The position numbers and the translations under genes are program-made. The notes below the pieces were generated by a model. The model was not told the origin of the DNA. It worked only from the letters and a program-made list of their open reading frames with translations, and did not search any database. From Arthrobacter stackebrandtii (GTDB lineage: Bacteria; Actinomycetota; Actinomycetes; Actinomycetales; Micrococcaceae), in the NCBI RefSeq assembly GCF_017876675.1, contig NZ_JAGIOI010000001.1, positions 744,001-808,000 of the forward strand: 64,000 bases of DNA. Direction: 5' to 3'. Numbering within the stretch: position 1 is the first letter of the stretch; each line of letters begins with the position of its first letter. This document shows, piece by piece, positions 11,923 to 21,074 of this stretch.

Positions 11923-11989
11923 CTATGACGCAGTTGTTGCACGAAAAGTGCTAAAGTAAGCGCTTTCCACTGCAATAACTGCGTCATAG
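11923..11989. repeat. 67-bp palindromic intergenic element, copy 1
   Basis: The ends form an imperfect inverted repeat with 18 of 19 bases matched: CTATGACGCAGTTGTTGCA on the left and TGCAATAACTGCGTCATAG on the right, around a 29-base core containing AAGCGCTTTCC. By eye it matches the reverse complement of the element at 41923-41989 at about 58 of 67 positions. It lies between two convergent genes (stops at 11880 and 12004). REP-like element or bidirectional terminator; it encodes no protein. Confidence 0.9.
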
Positions 11990-12003
11990 ACGGCCGGGAG
12001 GGG

Positions 12004-12801
12004 TCAGCGGCGCTGGGTTTGCGCCAGGAGTTCCTCGAAGGGCAGGGACGTCATCTTGGCGGCCTCGTGCTGGGCGCGCCTGGCCTTGTGGTCCGGGAAC
12101 GCGCTGCCGGCAAAGCCCACGGCCGGGCCCTCGCGGAACTGCCGGCCTCCGCGCACATATCCGCGCACGCCGCCGTCGGCGTCACCGGGCCCGTCCCCGG
12201 CGGAAGGTGCCGGGGCAGCGCTGGTGCCGTCCGGCGTCGGGCTTCCCATGGCGCCGGGGATGTGGCTGGCGATGACGGCGGCAAGCTCGGCGGCGCCTTG
12301 TCCGATGCGGCGTTCGAGGGTGTTCTCACCGGAGCCGCCCCAGTCCTCGGGCGAGGCGTAGATGGCGGTGGGCATCGTGTGGGCGCGCAGGTAGCTGAAC
12401 AGCGGGCGGATGGCCATGTCCAGGACAAGGGAGTGGCGGGGCGAGCCGCCCGTGGCGCCGAAGAACACGGGCATGCCGTCGAGGAACTTCGGGTCAAGGA
12501 TGTCGAAGAAGCTCTTGAACAGGCCCGAGTAGGAGGCGCTGAACGTGGGGGTCACGGCGATCATGGCGTCGGCGGCCTCGACGCGGCGAATGGCGCCTGC
12601 GACGTCCTGGCCGGCGTACCCGGTGACCATGTTGTTGGCGATGCCGGTGGCGAAGTCGCGCAGGTCGACCACGTCAAGCCGGGCGTCAATCCCCATGGAG
12701 GCGAGCCTGGACTGGACGTCGGCACCCATCTGGTCCGCCAGCATGCGCGTGGATGAGGGGACGCCGAGACCTGCCGAAATGACCACTACAGTACGCTGCA
12801 T
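12004..12801 (-). CDS. NAD(P)H-dependent FMN reductase, CE1759 family
   Basis: A 265-residue flavoprotein of the flavodoxin-like FMN-reductase family. The N-terminus VVVISAGLGVPSSTRMLAD is the phosphate-binding loop for FMN; VTPTFSASYSGLFKSFFD is the second conserved flavin-contact region; FGATGGSPRHSLVLD is the third. A disordered Pro/Ala/Gly insert near residue 190 precedes the C-terminal tail. The likely role is supplying reduced flavin or detoxifying electrophiles. AAAGGAG precedes the ATG by 5 bases. The start is 41 bp beyond the stop of the VanZ-like gene, so it may be co-transcribed with it. Confidence 0.88.
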   Translation of the reverse strand: MQRTVVVISAGLGVPSSTRMLADQMGADVQSRLASMGIDARLDVVDLRDFATGIANNMVTGYAGQDVAGAIRRVEAADAMIAVTPTFSASYSGLFKSFFDILDPKFLDGMPVFFGATGGSPRHSLVLDMAIRPLFSYLRAHTMPTAIYASPEDWGGSGENTLERRIGQGAAELAAVIASHIPGAMGSPTPDGTSAAPAPSAGDGPGDADGGVRGYVRGGRQFREGPAVGFAGSAFPDHKARRAQHEAAKMTSLPFEELLAQTQRR

Positions 12802-12842
12802 ACTGACTCCTTTATTTATGCGTTTGCATCTAATGGGGTCAA

Positions 12843-13979
12843 CTAGGCCTTACCCGTTGTTATTCCCTCGCGGCTGGTACCCGCACGAGAGCTGCGGGAA
12901 TCCACCATGCGCGCTCCACTGAGAACCCCGGACAGCCCACGGCGTTCCTTGCCGAAAAGGACCATCAGGAAGTTCGCTGCCAGAAGCAATCCGCCCAGCA
13001 TGGTTGCCAGCCCGGTCATTTTCGCACCGGTCCCCTGCGCCAACACCTGCAGGGCTAGGTAGAGGCCACCCACAACGCTGGCTCGCCATAGCCGCAGCAG
13101 CAGCGACGGCCGGGCCCACGACGGCGCGAGCCAGACTGCCCGCTGCCCCAGTGAACCACCGGCACCAAACAGGGCTGGCAGATAAAAGACGACAAGTGCG
13201 GGCACACCATAAGAGAGTGTCGCCTCAACCCAGGATGGCAGGGTATCGGCGTTCCAGAACAATCGAGCAATCAGGCGGGCTGCAATGGCCAGCACGGAAC
13301 CGATGAATCCCAACAGGGCGAAGTCGACGATCATGCCCACCCAGCGCCGCGCCACGGTGACGGGGCGAGCCACGCTCCTGGCCGCCTGCAATTCCCGTTG
13401 CCTTGGCATAAACCAGAGCACGGCTGGGGCAACAATGGCGCCGAGGAGTGCTCCCAGGGTGTTGGTCATGACGTCGTCAATATCTGCCACACGATAAGCA
13501 CAGTCATAGATGCCCCAGAGCCCGGTGAACTGTGTCGTCTCGATGGCCACCGAGGCCAGGAGCCCCGTCAGCGTCGCGGCCATGATCCCGCGGTCGAGAT
13601 AGCGCCGCACAAAGATGCCCCACGGAATGAACAGCACAACGTTGAAGGCAACCTGCAGTACTACCCGGCTGCTCGCCGCTGCCACGGTTCCCATGCCGGT
13701 GGTCTCTCGTCGAATGTCGGCAAGAAAATTGAACGGCACGAGCTGCGCCGTCGAGCCTCCCGGCGAGCAGAACATTGCTGCGGGGTCCGGAAGCGGCAGC
13801 AGCGTGTAGGCCACCAGCGCCGTGGCATAGATACCGGCGGCGGCCGCCCCTAGGAATCGACGCCAGGTAAAGCGCCCGTACCGGCGGTATTGGATAACGA
13901 CGATAGGAACGGTCAGCACGGCGAACAGCCCTATTCCGCCTAGTATCCCCACATATGCCGGCCATACCCACTCGCCCAC
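12843..13979 (-). CDS. VanZ-like / RDD-like integral membrane protein
   Basis: 378 residues with about nine hydrophobic segments. The N-terminal half carries VanZ-family signatures (TLLPLPDP, VPFNFLADI, FNVVLFIPWGIFVRRYL, TTQFTGLWG, DIDDVMTNTLGALLG), and the C-terminal half (ARRWVGMIVDFALLGFIGSVLAI) resembles an RDD domain. VanZ proteins are linked to teicoplanin resistance or envelope functions, but the biochemical role is not established here. The GTG start has GAGGA 4 bases upstream. The lipoprotein gene ends 48 bp upstream in the same direction, suggesting a small envelope operon. Confidence 0.85.
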   Translation of the reverse strand: MGEWVWPAYVGILGGIGLFAVLTVPIVVIQYRRYGRFTWRRFLGAAAAGIYATALVAYTLLPLPDPAAMFCSPGGSTAQLVPFNFLADIRRETTGMGTVAAASSRVVLQVAFNVVLFIPWGIFVRRYLDRGIMAATLTGLLASVAIETTQFTGLWGIYDCAYRVADIDDVMTNTLGALLGAIVAPAVLWFMPRQRELQAARSVARPVTVARRWVGMIVDFALLGFIGSVLAIAARLIARLFWNADTLPSWVEATLSYGVPALVVFYLPALFGAGGSLGQRAVWLAPSWARPSLLLRLWRASVVGGLYLALQVLAQGTGAKMTGLATMLGGLLLAANFLMVLFGKERRGLSGVLSGARMVDSRSSRAGTSREGITTGKA

Positions 13980-14027
13980 GCCATCCTCATTCCCTCTGCT
14001 ACTGTCGTCGTCAATCCAACGCCGGAA

Positions 14028-14528
14028 CTAGCCTTGTTTCGTGAACTCCGGCGTTGTCGCCGTGCACGTCACCGCCTCCCCGGCGGGTGCGGTTTCACTT
14101 GCGATTTCCCGCGTTTCGTCCAGCAGAATACGGCAGCTGGCACTCGTTCCCTGACTCGGAGTGGCCGTTATCGAGCTCTCCTGGGTGGCCGTCACCAGGG
14201 CGATAGTACTCCACACGGCCTTGCTGGGATCGTCGGCCACGTTGCTTGTCGCAACGGTGCCCGCAGCCACGGTTTCCGAATCTTCTCCCCTGGAGGGCGC
14301 CTCCAGATAGGACACGTCATCGAGGCGGTTCAACTCTTCACCCACCACGGTAATTTCATAGCTCACGGACCAGGCGTCGCTTGTCTGTTTCTCTACGAAT
14401 GAGCATCCGCTCATGGCGAGCACGCCGACGAGGGCGGCCACCAGCGTCACCGACATCCGAGTTCGTCGTTGTTTCAAAGGCAGGCTAAAAGACTTCTTCA
14501 TAAGATTTATCCTCGCAGGATTAGCCAC
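14028..14528 (-). CDS. Lipoprotein of unknown function
   Basis: 166 residues with a basic N-terminus, a hydrophobic stretch (MSVTLVAALVGVLAMSGC) and a lipobox LAMSGC, with the cysteine at about residue 42. The mature part is rich in Ser, Thr, Glu and Ala with two further cysteines (SCRILL, VTCTAT), and looks like a small extracellular beta domain. GTG at 14528 is preceded by GGAGGA with a 5-base spacer; ATG at 14501 with AGGA is an alternative and gives a more usual signal length. The IS701-type element inserted 89 bp upstream may have altered its promoter. Confidence 0.75.
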   Translation of the reverse strand: MANPARINLMKKSFSLPLKQRRTRMSVTLVAALVGVLAMSGCSFVEKQTSDAWSVSYEITVVGEELNRLDDVSYLEAPSRGEDSETVAAGTVATSNVADDPSKAVWSTIALVTATQESSITATPSQGTSASCRILLDETREIASETAPAGEAVTCTATTPEFTKQG

Positions 14529-14617
14529 TCAAGTCCTCCGGCTGTGGTAGCTGATCCTGCGGCAATTTCTCATCCCTGCGGCTGAGAATCAGACTCGGCG
14601 GCGGTCCCACCCCCTAG

Positions 14618-16024
14618 TACTACAGTCGCGTTTGTGGGGTGTGGCCGCGGGCTTTGTAGTGGCATTGCTGGGCGCGGTATTGGTGTCGTCGTCGCCAAAG
14701 TGACCAGCGGATCACGTGGTGTGGGTCCGGTTCCCGATGCCAGATGATGCGGGTGATGAGGTGCCTGATTTCTGGCAGGGAGAGTCTTACCAAGTGCTCG
14801 GAGCCTGGGTGCGGGCCCCCTTTTTAGAGCGGATGACGCTCAGGAATGCGTGGGCGAACATGGAGAGGGTGATGTGCCTGTACCAGCCGGTGTATTGGCG
14901 CACCTGGTAGTGATCGAGTCCCGTTTCGCCCTTGGAGGTTTGGAAGGTTTCCTCGATGGCCCAGCGGGCCCCGGCGACTCGGGCCAGCTCGATCAGGGTG
15001 ACGTTCTCGGGGGTGTGGCAAATGAAGTACGCCAGGTCGGTCGGGTCTTTCAGGGAGCGGCGGGCCAGCAGCCAATGCTCGCCGGTTTCGGCAGGGCCGT
15101 TAATGCGGATCCTGGCCCAGGCGTAGAGCCGTTCACCCTTGGTCCCGGTCCCGGCGGTTCGGGTGCGCCAGGCACGCCTGTCTAGGGCAGCGAAGAGCTC
15201 ATCGGCACGGCCGTCCCCGCCCACTGAACCACGCGCCCGGGCGATGGCGTGTTGGTTCATAGGTACCGCCATGACGTAGTGCATGCCCCGGGCCTCGAGT
15301 CGGCGGCGCAGCCCTGTGTGTTGGCCGTAGACGGCGTCCCCGGTGGTCCATTCGGCCTGGATTCCAGCGTCCAGGGCACGTTCAATCATGTCCCCGGCCA
15401 GCACCGGCTTGGTGGCCATTTCCCGCTCTTCCGGGATGCCAGCGCGCTTGCACCGGGCCTCGTCCTCGATCCAGGCCTTGGGCAGGTAAAGCTCCCGATC
15501 CAGGAACGTGCGCCCCGCCGGTGAAGCGTAGCTCAGGAACACCCCGATCTGGCAGTTTTCCACCCTCCCGGCGGTGCCCGAGTACTGGCGGGCCACCCCG
15601 GCAGAAGCCGTCCCCTTTTTCAGGAAACCGGTCTCATCAATCGCCAAAATGCCTTCTGGATCACCGAGGTGCTTTTTCACGTAGCCGAACAAAGCATCAC
15701 GGACCTTATCCGGGTCCCAATCGGTCGTCGAGAGTAGCCGCTGCATCCCATCCGGCGTGCCCTGCCCAGCGCGCTCGGACAGCGTCCAAGAGTTCTTCCG
15801 CTCCTCATCCGAAAGCAGCCCCCGAATGTAACTAACCGCGTTATTCCGCGGCTCAGTACGCGCAAACTGATCCCCGATCAACTCACGGATTTCCTCCAGG
15901 CCATCAGCCCATTCCTGTATCTCTGCCACCCAAATATCATCGCTCACCCATCATGATTAACAGGATTCTCGCCCAAAGTCCGATTAAACCGCCGACACGA
16001 CCAAAAATAAACGCGACTGTAGTA
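14618..16024 (-). mobile_element. IS701-family insertion sequence, complete, 1407 bp
   Basis: Both ends are visible: TACTACAGTCGCGTTT begins at 14618 and its exact reverse complement ends at 16024. Each end is bordered by CTAG (14614-14617 and 16025-16028), which fits the 4-bp YTAR target duplication known for IS701 elements. One transposase gene occupies most of the element. Intact ends and duplication suggest a recent insertion. It lies between the lipoprotein promoter region and the stop of the amino-acid permease and breaks no recognisable gene. Confidence 0.92.
14787..15947 (-). CDS. IS701-family transposase
   Basis: 386 residues, typical of IS701/DUF4338-like DDE transposases. The first acidic residue is in ILAIDETGFLKKG (about 106), the second in WTTGDAVYGQ (about 205), and the catalytic glutamate lies in RWAIEETFQTSKGETGLDHYQVR (about 335), the YREK-like region. 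No frameshift or internal stop, so the enzyme looks intact. The GTG start has only a weak ribosome site, common in IS elements. Confidence 0.95.
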   Translation of the reverse strand: MSDDIWVAEIQEWADGLEEIRELIGDQFARTEPRNNAVSYIRGLLSDEERKNSWTLSERAGQGTPDGMQRLLSTTDWDPDKVRDALFGYVKKHLGDPEGILAIDETGFLKKGTASAGVARQYSGTAGRVENCQIGVFLSYASPAGRTFLDRELYLPKAWIEDEARCKRAGIPEEREMATKPVLAGDMIERALDAGIQAEWTTGDAVYGQHTGLRRRLEARGMHYVMAVPMNQHAIARARGSVGGDGRADELFAALDRRAWRTRTAGTGTKGERLYAWARIRINGPAETGEHWLLARRSLKDPTDLAYFICHTPENVTLIELARVAGARWAIEETFQTSKGETGLDHYQVRQYTGWYRHITLSMFAHAFLSVIRSKKGARTQAPSTW

Positions 16025-16078
16025 CTAGGAGTCCGTCTTACCTGCTGCCCCGGCCCCGTTCCCGGTGGCGCGTGCCGC

Positions 16079-17623
16079 TTAACCCTGTTCCCCGCCGTCG
16101 GCAGCGTCCCGTGCAGCGGTGGCGGCGCTGTGGTGGGCGATCACGGGATGGGCGCCGGTGTAGCCGTCGCGGGTGGCGGCGATGGCGTTGATGCGGCCGC
16201 GGCTGAGGTACCAGCCGATGACGAGCGCCGGGACGATGACCACAATGGAGGCGACGGTCCAGGTGCCGACCGGGCTGTCGAACGCCATGAGGACCAGCAC
16301 AGCCAGCAGGAATGCGAGGGTGAGGTAGCCGGTGTAGGGCGCGCCGATCATGCGGAACGCGGGCCGGATGGCCAGGCCCCTCTTGGCCAGCCGGTACAGG
16401 GCCAGCTGGCACAGCACGATCATGGCCCACGAGGCCAGGATGCCCAACGCCGCCATGTTCAGCACAATTTCAAAGGCCTGTGACGGCACGATCGCGTTGA
16501 GGATGACGCCCAGGAACGCCACCGCCGCGGTCAGCGCAATGCCGCCGTACGGCACTCCGCGGCTGTTCAGCTTGGCCGCGAACTTCGGGGCGGAACCGGA
16601 CATGGCCATGGAGCGCAGGATCCGGCCGGTGGAGTACAGCCCGGCGTTCAGCGAGGACATGGCGGCCGTGAGCACCACGAGGTTCATGATGGCGTCGATC
16701 CCCTCCACGCCGATGGAGCCAAAGAATGTCACGAACGGGCTCTCCCCCGCCTTGTACGCGGTGTACGGCAGCAGCAGCGAGAGCAGCACCAGCGAACCAA
16801 CATAGAACACGGCGATGCGGATGATGACCGTGTTGATGGCCTTCGGCATGACCTTTTCGGGGTTCTGGGTCTCGCCGGCCGCCGTGCCGATCAGCTCGAT
16901 GGAGGCGTAGGCAAACACCACGCCTTGCATGACCACCACCACCGGAAGCAGCCCGTTGGGGAAGAACCCGCCGTTGTCCGCGATCAGGCTGAAGCCAACT
17001 TCCTGCCCGGCCACCGGCGTGCCGAAGATGACGAAGTAGGTGCCCACCAGCAGGAACGACACGAGCGCCACCACCTTGATCAGCGCAAACCAAAACTCCA
17101 GCTCGCCAAAGACCTTGACCGAGACCAGGTTGAGCCCCAGCACCAGCAGCAGCGCCGCCAGCGCCCACACCCACTGCGGAATTCCGCCGATCCAGGGCAC
17201 GTACTTTGAGAAGAAGTGCATGTACAGCGCGACGGCGGTGATGTCCACGATCGCTGTCATCGCCCAGTTGAGCCAGTACAGCCAGCCGGAGACGAACGCC
17301 GCCTTTTCACCGAAGAACTCGCGGGCGTAGGAGACGAACGATCCCGAGGACGGGCGGTGGATGACCAGTTCGCCGAGGGCGCGCAGGATCAGGAATGCGA
17401 AGAATCCGCAGATTGCGTAGCTGAACATGAGTGCCGGGCCGGCTCCGGCCAGGCGCCCGCCGGCACCCATGAACAGTCCGGTGCCGATGGCCCCGCCAAT
17501 CGCGATCATCTGGATCTGGCGGGCTTTCAATCCCTTGTGGAGCCCAGCGTCCTCCGCCGTGAGGGCGGCGCTGGGCTTGTCTTGAACTAAATCATCTGAC
17601 TCTTGCGTTTGCTGCTTGCTCAT
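16079..17623 (-). CDS. APC-family amino-acid permease, probably for asparagine/aspartate
   Basis: A 514-residue proton-coupled amino-acid permease of the AAT/APC family. The first helix has [19 protein letters not shown], the conserved backbone-binding GxGxGxF region; about twelve membrane helices follow. It resembles GabP/AnsP/CycA-type transporters. Its place as the last gene of an operon with asparaginase and aspartase implies L-asparagine or L-aspartate uptake; that is context, since APC substrates cannot be read from sequence. AAGGA precedes the ATG by about 10 bases. Confidence 0.9.
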   Translation of the reverse strand: MSKQQTQESDDLVQDKPSAALTAEDAGLHKGLKARQIQMIAIGGAIGTGLFMGAGGRLAGAGPALMFSYAICGFFAFLILRALGELVIHRPSSGSFVSYAREFFGEKAAFVSGWLYWLNWAMTAIVDITAVALYMHFFSKYVPWIGGIPQWVWALAALLLVLGLNLVSVKVFGELEFWFALIKVVALVSFLLVGTYFVIFGTPVAGQEVGFSLIADNGGFFPNGLLPVVVVMQGVVFAYASIELIGTAAGETQNPEKVMPKAINTVIIRIAVFYVGSLVLLSLLLPYTAYKAGESPFVTFFGSIGVEGIDAIMNLVVLTAAMSSLNAGLYSTGRILRSMAMSGSAPKFAAKLNSRGVPYGGIALTAAVAFLGVILNAIVPSQAFEIVLNMAALGILASWAMIVLCQLALYRLAKRGLAIRPAFRMIGAPYTGYLTLAFLLAVLVLMAFDSPVGTWTVASIVVIVPALVIGWYLSRGRINAIAATRDGYTGAHPVIAHHSAATAARDAADGGEQG

Positions 17624-17696
17624 GGTTGCTGTGTCCTTTGTTGGGTGGAGCAGCCCTGCACCGTTGGAGGGCTGCTGTCATCTTGCAGTGCCGGGG

Positions 17697-19130
17697 TCAG
17701 TCGCCGAGGTTGGCGAGGTGTTCGGGGCGGAGCAGCCGGTCCAGCTGTTCCTGGGTGAGGAGTCCGTGTTCCAGCACCAGTTCGGCCACGCCGCGGCCGG
17801 ATTCCAGCGCCTCGAGGGCGATCTTGGTGGAGGTGGCGTAGCCCAGGACCGGGTTCAGCGCAGTGACGAGCCCGATCGAGTGCTCCACCTGTGCGCGCAG
17901 CTTGTCCTCGTGGGCGGTGATGCCGCGGATGCACTTGTCGGCGAGGGTGGTGCAGGCGGCCTCCAGGTGGCGCATGCTCCTGGTCAGGCTGTAGACGATG
18001 ACGGGCTCGAAGGCGTTGAGCTGCAGCTGCCCGCCCTCCGCTGCCATGGTGATGGTGACGTCGTTGCCGATGACCTCGTACGCCACCTGGTTCACCACTT
18101 CGGGGATGACCGGGTTGACCTTGCCGGGCATGATCGAGGAGCCTGCCTGCACGGCGGGCAGCGTGATCTCGCCGAAGCCGGCGCGGGGGCCGGAGGAGAG
18201 CAGGCGCAGGTCGTTGCAGATCTTGGAGAGCTTGACGGCCACGCGCTTGAGCACGCCGGAGAGGTGCACGAATGCGCCGACGTCCTGGGTGGCCTCGATC
18301 AGGTCCACCGAGGTGGTCAGGGGCAGGCCGGAGATTTCCACCAGGTGGCGGCAGGCCAGGGCCGAATAGCCGACAGGCGCATTCAGGCCCGTGCCGATGG
18401 CCGTGGCGCCGAGGTTGATCTCGTGCACCAGCAGCGTGGATTCGGCCAGGCGGGCCCGGTCCTCCCCCATCGTGACCGCGTAGGTGTTGAACTCCTGGCC
18501 CAGCGTCATCGGCACGGCGTCCTGCAGCTGGGTGCGACCCATCTTCACCACGGTGCGGAACTCCACGGCCTTCTCGGCGAACGCGTCGCACAGGTACTCC
18601 ATGGCACCCACCAGCGACTTCGCCGCAAAGATCGTGGCGACGTTGACCGCGGTCGGATAGACGTCATTGGTGGACTGGCTCAGGTTCACGTGGTCGTTCG
18701 GGTGCAGGAACTGGTATTCGCCCTTGCGGTGGCCCAGGATTTCCAGGGCGCGGTTGGCGATGACCTCGTTCGCGTTCATGTTCGACGACGTCCCGGCACC
18801 TCCCTGGATGACGTCCACCACGAACTGCTCATGCAGGTCCCCGGCGATGATTTCCTGGCAGGCTTGGATGATCGCCGCGGCGCGGGTGCCGTCGAGCAGC
18901 CCGAGTTCCTGGTTGGCCTGCGCGGCAGCCTGCTTCACCATGGCCAGGCCGTTGACCAGGTGGGTGTTGTTGCTCAGCGGGATGCCGGTGATGGGGAAGT
19001 TTTCCACGGCGCGCAGCGTGTGGACGCCCCAGTAGGCGTCCGCGGGGATGTCGCGGTCGCCGATCAGGTCGTGTTCGCTGCGGGTTGCCTGGGTGGGGAT
19101 GGAACTGGTGGTTGCTTCGGTGATGCTCAT
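17697..19130 (-). CDS. aspA: Aspartate ammonia-lyase
   Basis: Converts L-aspartate to fumarate and ammonia, feeding the TCA cycle. The 477-residue product shows the fumarase/aspartase superfamily blocks: GGAGTSSNMNANEVIANRA (about 110-128), the substrate-binding HPNDHVNLSQSTND, and the mobile SS loop GSSIMPGKVNP (about residues 330-340; the catalytic base is one of the two serines near 331-332). AAGGAG lies 4 bases before the ATG. It follows asparaginase in the operon, so the aspartate released is used directly. Confidence 0.96.
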   Translation of the reverse strand: MSITEATTSSIPTQATRSEHDLIGDRDIPADAYWGVHTLRAVENFPITGIPLSNNTHLVNGLAMVKQAAAQANQELGLLDGTRAAAIIQACQEIIAGDLHEQFVVDVIQGGAGTSSNMNANEVIANRALEILGHRKGEYQFLHPNDHVNLSQSTNDVYPTAVNVATIFAAKSLVGAMEYLCDAFAEKAVEFRTVVKMGRTQLQDAVPMTLGQEFNTYAVTMGEDRARLAESTLLVHEINLGATAIGTGLNAPVGYSALACRHLVEISGLPLTTSVDLIEATQDVGAFVHLSGVLKRVAVKLSKICNDLRLLSSGPRAGFGEITLPAVQAGSSIMPGKVNPVIPEVVNQVAYEVIGNDVTITMAAEGGQLQLNAFEPVIVYSLTRSMRHLEAACTTLADKCIRGITAHEDKLRAQVEHSIGLVTALNPVLGYATSTKIALEALESGRGVAELVLEHGLLTQEQLDRLLRPEHLANLGD

Positions 19131-19186
19131 GATGCTCCTTGCTGCGGGCGCGCCGTTGCGCCGGGTCGGGTTGGTTCCTGCCTGGT

Positions 19187-20149
19187 TCAGTTGTGAATGG
19201 GGAGGCCGCGGAGTTCGCCCACGGGCCGTCCGCCGCCGAAGACGGGGAGGTTGTTGAAGGGTGCCAGCGCGCCGGGCTCGACGCCCAGGGCGAGCAGCGC
19301 CGGAACTGCCGCCGGCATGCGGGCCCGGTCGCCGCCGTCGGAAACCTTCAGCGCCACGGCGCTGCCGTCGGCAAGGGCGATGAGCTGAATGCCTTCGAAG
19401 CCGTCCTTGGCCAGCAGCCCGGGGACGGCCTGCATGAGGGCGGTGACGTCGCGGCCCTCGCCGGCAACAAGGACGGGGTGGGCGCGCATGGCGTCGGCGA
19501 CGCGGCGTTCCGGGGTGCCGGGCTCGGCGGTGGCCAGCCGGCTGAAGGCGCGGGCCATTCCGGTCAGGGACAGGCCAAACACCTCCGTGCCGCAGCCGTC
19601 GGTGCTGATGGCGGTGATGGCCTCGCCGGTGAGGTCGGCGACGGTTTCACGGATGAGTGCGGTGATGGGATGGTCCGCATGCAGGTACGTGTCCAGCGGC
19701 CAGCCATTGCGGGCGGAGGTAGCCAGCAGCGCGGCGTGCTTGCCGGAGCAGTTTTGCGCCAGCTGGGTGGGGCCGTGGCCGTTCCTGAGCCAGGCCTCGC
19801 GTTCGGCCGTGCCGTAGGGCAGGTCGGTGGAGTTGCGCAGCTCGGACGGGGTGAGACCCGCGTCGGCGAGGATCTTCTCGGCGGTTTCCTGGTGCACCGC
19901 GGCGCCCGAGTGGCTGGCGGCGGCCAGGGCCAGCTGATCGTCCGGCAGCTCGAGGCCGGCACGCAGCATGGCGACGGCGATCAGCGGCTTGAGCGCCGAC
20001 CTGGGGTACATGCGGGAGGTGGGCTCCCCCAGCGAAAGGAGGCTCCCGCCGTCGTGCTTAAGGGCGGTGAGCGAGCCGAAATGTACGCTCTCCACGAGCG
20101 CGCCGCGGGTTTGGACGGCGAGGGGTGCGTGGGCGGGGAAGGTGTTCAT
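19187..20149 (-). CDS. ansA: L-asparaginase, Rhizobium etli AnsA (class 3) type
   Basis: Hydrolyses L-asparagine to aspartate and ammonia. The 320-residue sequence belongs to the serine beta-lactamase-like asparaginase family, unrelated to E. coli AnsB: it has SxxK in PRSALKPL (about residue 50), the Zn/cysteine region NCSGKHAALL (about 133), and STDGCGTEVFGL (about 188). It overlaps the regulator gene by 4 bases (ATGA), and its ribosome site GGGAG lies inside the end of that gene, so translation is coupled. Confidence 0.93.
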   Translation of the reverse strand: MNTFPAHAPLAVQTRGALVESVHFGSLTALKHDGGSLLSLGEPTSRMYPRSALKPLIAVAMLRAGLELPDDQLALAAASHSGAAVHQETAEKILADAGLTPSELRNSTDLPYGTAEREAWLRNGHGPTQLAQNCSGKHAALLATSARNGWPLDTYLHADHPITALIRETVADLTGEAITAISTDGCGTEVFGLSLTGMARAFSRLATAEPGTPERRVADAMRAHPVLVAGEGRDVTALMQAVPGLLAKDGFEGIQLIALADGSAVALKVSDGGDRARMPAAVPALLALGVEPGALAPFNNLPVFGGGRPVGELRGLPIHN

Positions 20150-20850
20150 GCGTTTTCTCCCATAATGAGGCCGAGCGCGGTGTCGACGGCGGACAGGTGG
20201 ACGGACATGGCGCGGCCGGCGTCGGCGGTGGCGCCGCGGGTGATGGCGTCGAGGATTTTTTGGTGTTCAAGGTTGGACTGGCGGGCGCGGCCGGTGATCA
20301 GGTTGATGGTTTCCGACTGGCTGGCCATGGCGTCGCGGATGTCGTTGACGACGCTTTCAAAGACGCCGTTGCCGCTGGCGCGGGCGATGGCGGCGTGGAA
20401 GGCGGCGTCGAGGTTGACCCAGATTTGGGGGTCGTCCTCCTCGGCCATGAGGTCAAGGATGCCGCGCATTTCCTCGAGCTGTTCGGCGGTGCGGCGGGTT
20501 GCGGCGAATTCCGCGGCAGGAACTTCGATGTGCGGGCGGGCCTCCATGAGGCTGCGTGCGGAGAAGTCGCCGAGGACCAGGTCGCTGGAGGCCCGGTTGG
20601 CGATGACGAAGGTGCCCTTGCCGGTTTGCGTTTCGGTGAGGCCCAGGGCGGTGCAGGAGCGCAGCGCCTCGCGGATGACCGAGCGGCTGACGCCGTATTG
20701 GCTGGCGAGCGCGGTTTCGCTGCTGAGTTTGGCGCCCACTTGCAGCTGGCCGTTCTCGATGGCGGCGCGGATGGCTTGGAATACGGCCTCGGCCGCGCTC
20801 ACCCGGACGATCTGCTGCTGTCCGGCTGTCCAGTTGTCTGACAGGTTCAT
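20146..20850 (-). CDS. GntR/FadR-family regulator of the asparagine operon
   Basis: A 234-residue regulator with an N-terminal winged helix (SAAEAVFQAIRAAIENGQLQVGAKLSSETALASQYGVSRSVIREALRSCTALGL) and an FCD-type helical ligand domain (DAAFHAAIARASGN, SNLEHQKILDAI), the metal/carboxylate-binding class that often senses dicarboxylates. It is the first gene of the regulator-asparaginase-aspartase-permease operon, so it probably autoregulates and senses aspartate, asparagine or fumarate. ATG at 20850 lacks a ribosome site but sits 7 bases after a -10 box, indicating a leaderless mRNA. An upstream in-frame GTG at 20874 would lie inside the promoter and is unlikely. Confidence 0.9.
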   Translation of the reverse strand: MNLSDNWTAGQQQIVRVSAAEAVFQAIRAAIENGQLQVGAKLSSETALASQYGVSRSVIREALRSCTALGLTETQTGKGTFVIANRASSDLVLGDFSARSLMEARPHIEVPAAEFAATRRTAEQLEEMRGILDLMAEEDDPQIWVNLDAAFHAAIARASGNGVFESVVNDIRDAMASQSETINLITGRARQSNLEHQKILDAITRGATADAGRAMSVHLSAVDTALGLIMGENA

Positions 20851-20857
20851 GGTTATG

Positions 20858-20887
20858 ACTATGACAGGGCTCACAAGGTGCTGTCAA
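20858..20887 (-). promoter_or_regulatory. Sigma-A-like promoter giving a leaderless transcript
   Basis: Reading on the minus strand, TTGACA (20882-20887) is separated by 18 bases from CATAGT (20858-20863), and the ATG of the GntR gene begins 7 bases after the -10. Transcription would start at or next to the A of ATG. Overlapping direct repeats of TATGAC (20854-20859 and 20860-20865 on the + strand) are candidate operator half-sites. Confidence 0.65.
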
Positions 20888-20958
20888 TGTTGGATGTGGA
20901 GCAGGGTGATGCCAGGCAAGCAGGCCCTCCCCCGCCCAACGCCCTCCGCTCCCTCCCC

Positions 20959-21051
20959 AACGCCAGCGCAGCAATGGCCGTTAAAGGCGGAACGCCATCG
21001 CACCGGGTGCGATGGCGTTCCCAAAAAACCGACCAATGCTGCGACAGCGTC
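20959..21051. repeat. Nested palindromic intergenic element, family B copy 1
   Basis: Outer arms ACGCCAGCGCAGCAATGG and CCAATGCTGCGACAGCGT pair imperfectly, and between them lies a perfect 13-bp hairpin (20991-21003 with 21007-21019, loop CGG). The order and many words are shared with the element at 50640-50732: CGCAGCAATG, AACGCC-TCGCA, CCC-AAAAA-CC-ACCA, GCTGCGA-GCGTC. It lies between two same-strand genes, upstream of the GntR promoter. Confidence 0.8.
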
Positions 21052-21074
21052 GGGTGGGCGGGTCAGTGGGCGGG

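Noticed and set aside
20125-20841. 238-codon + strand frame opposite the GntR regulator
   Set aside because: The minus strand encodes a clear FadR-type regulator; the + strand product is G/A/D-rich without features.
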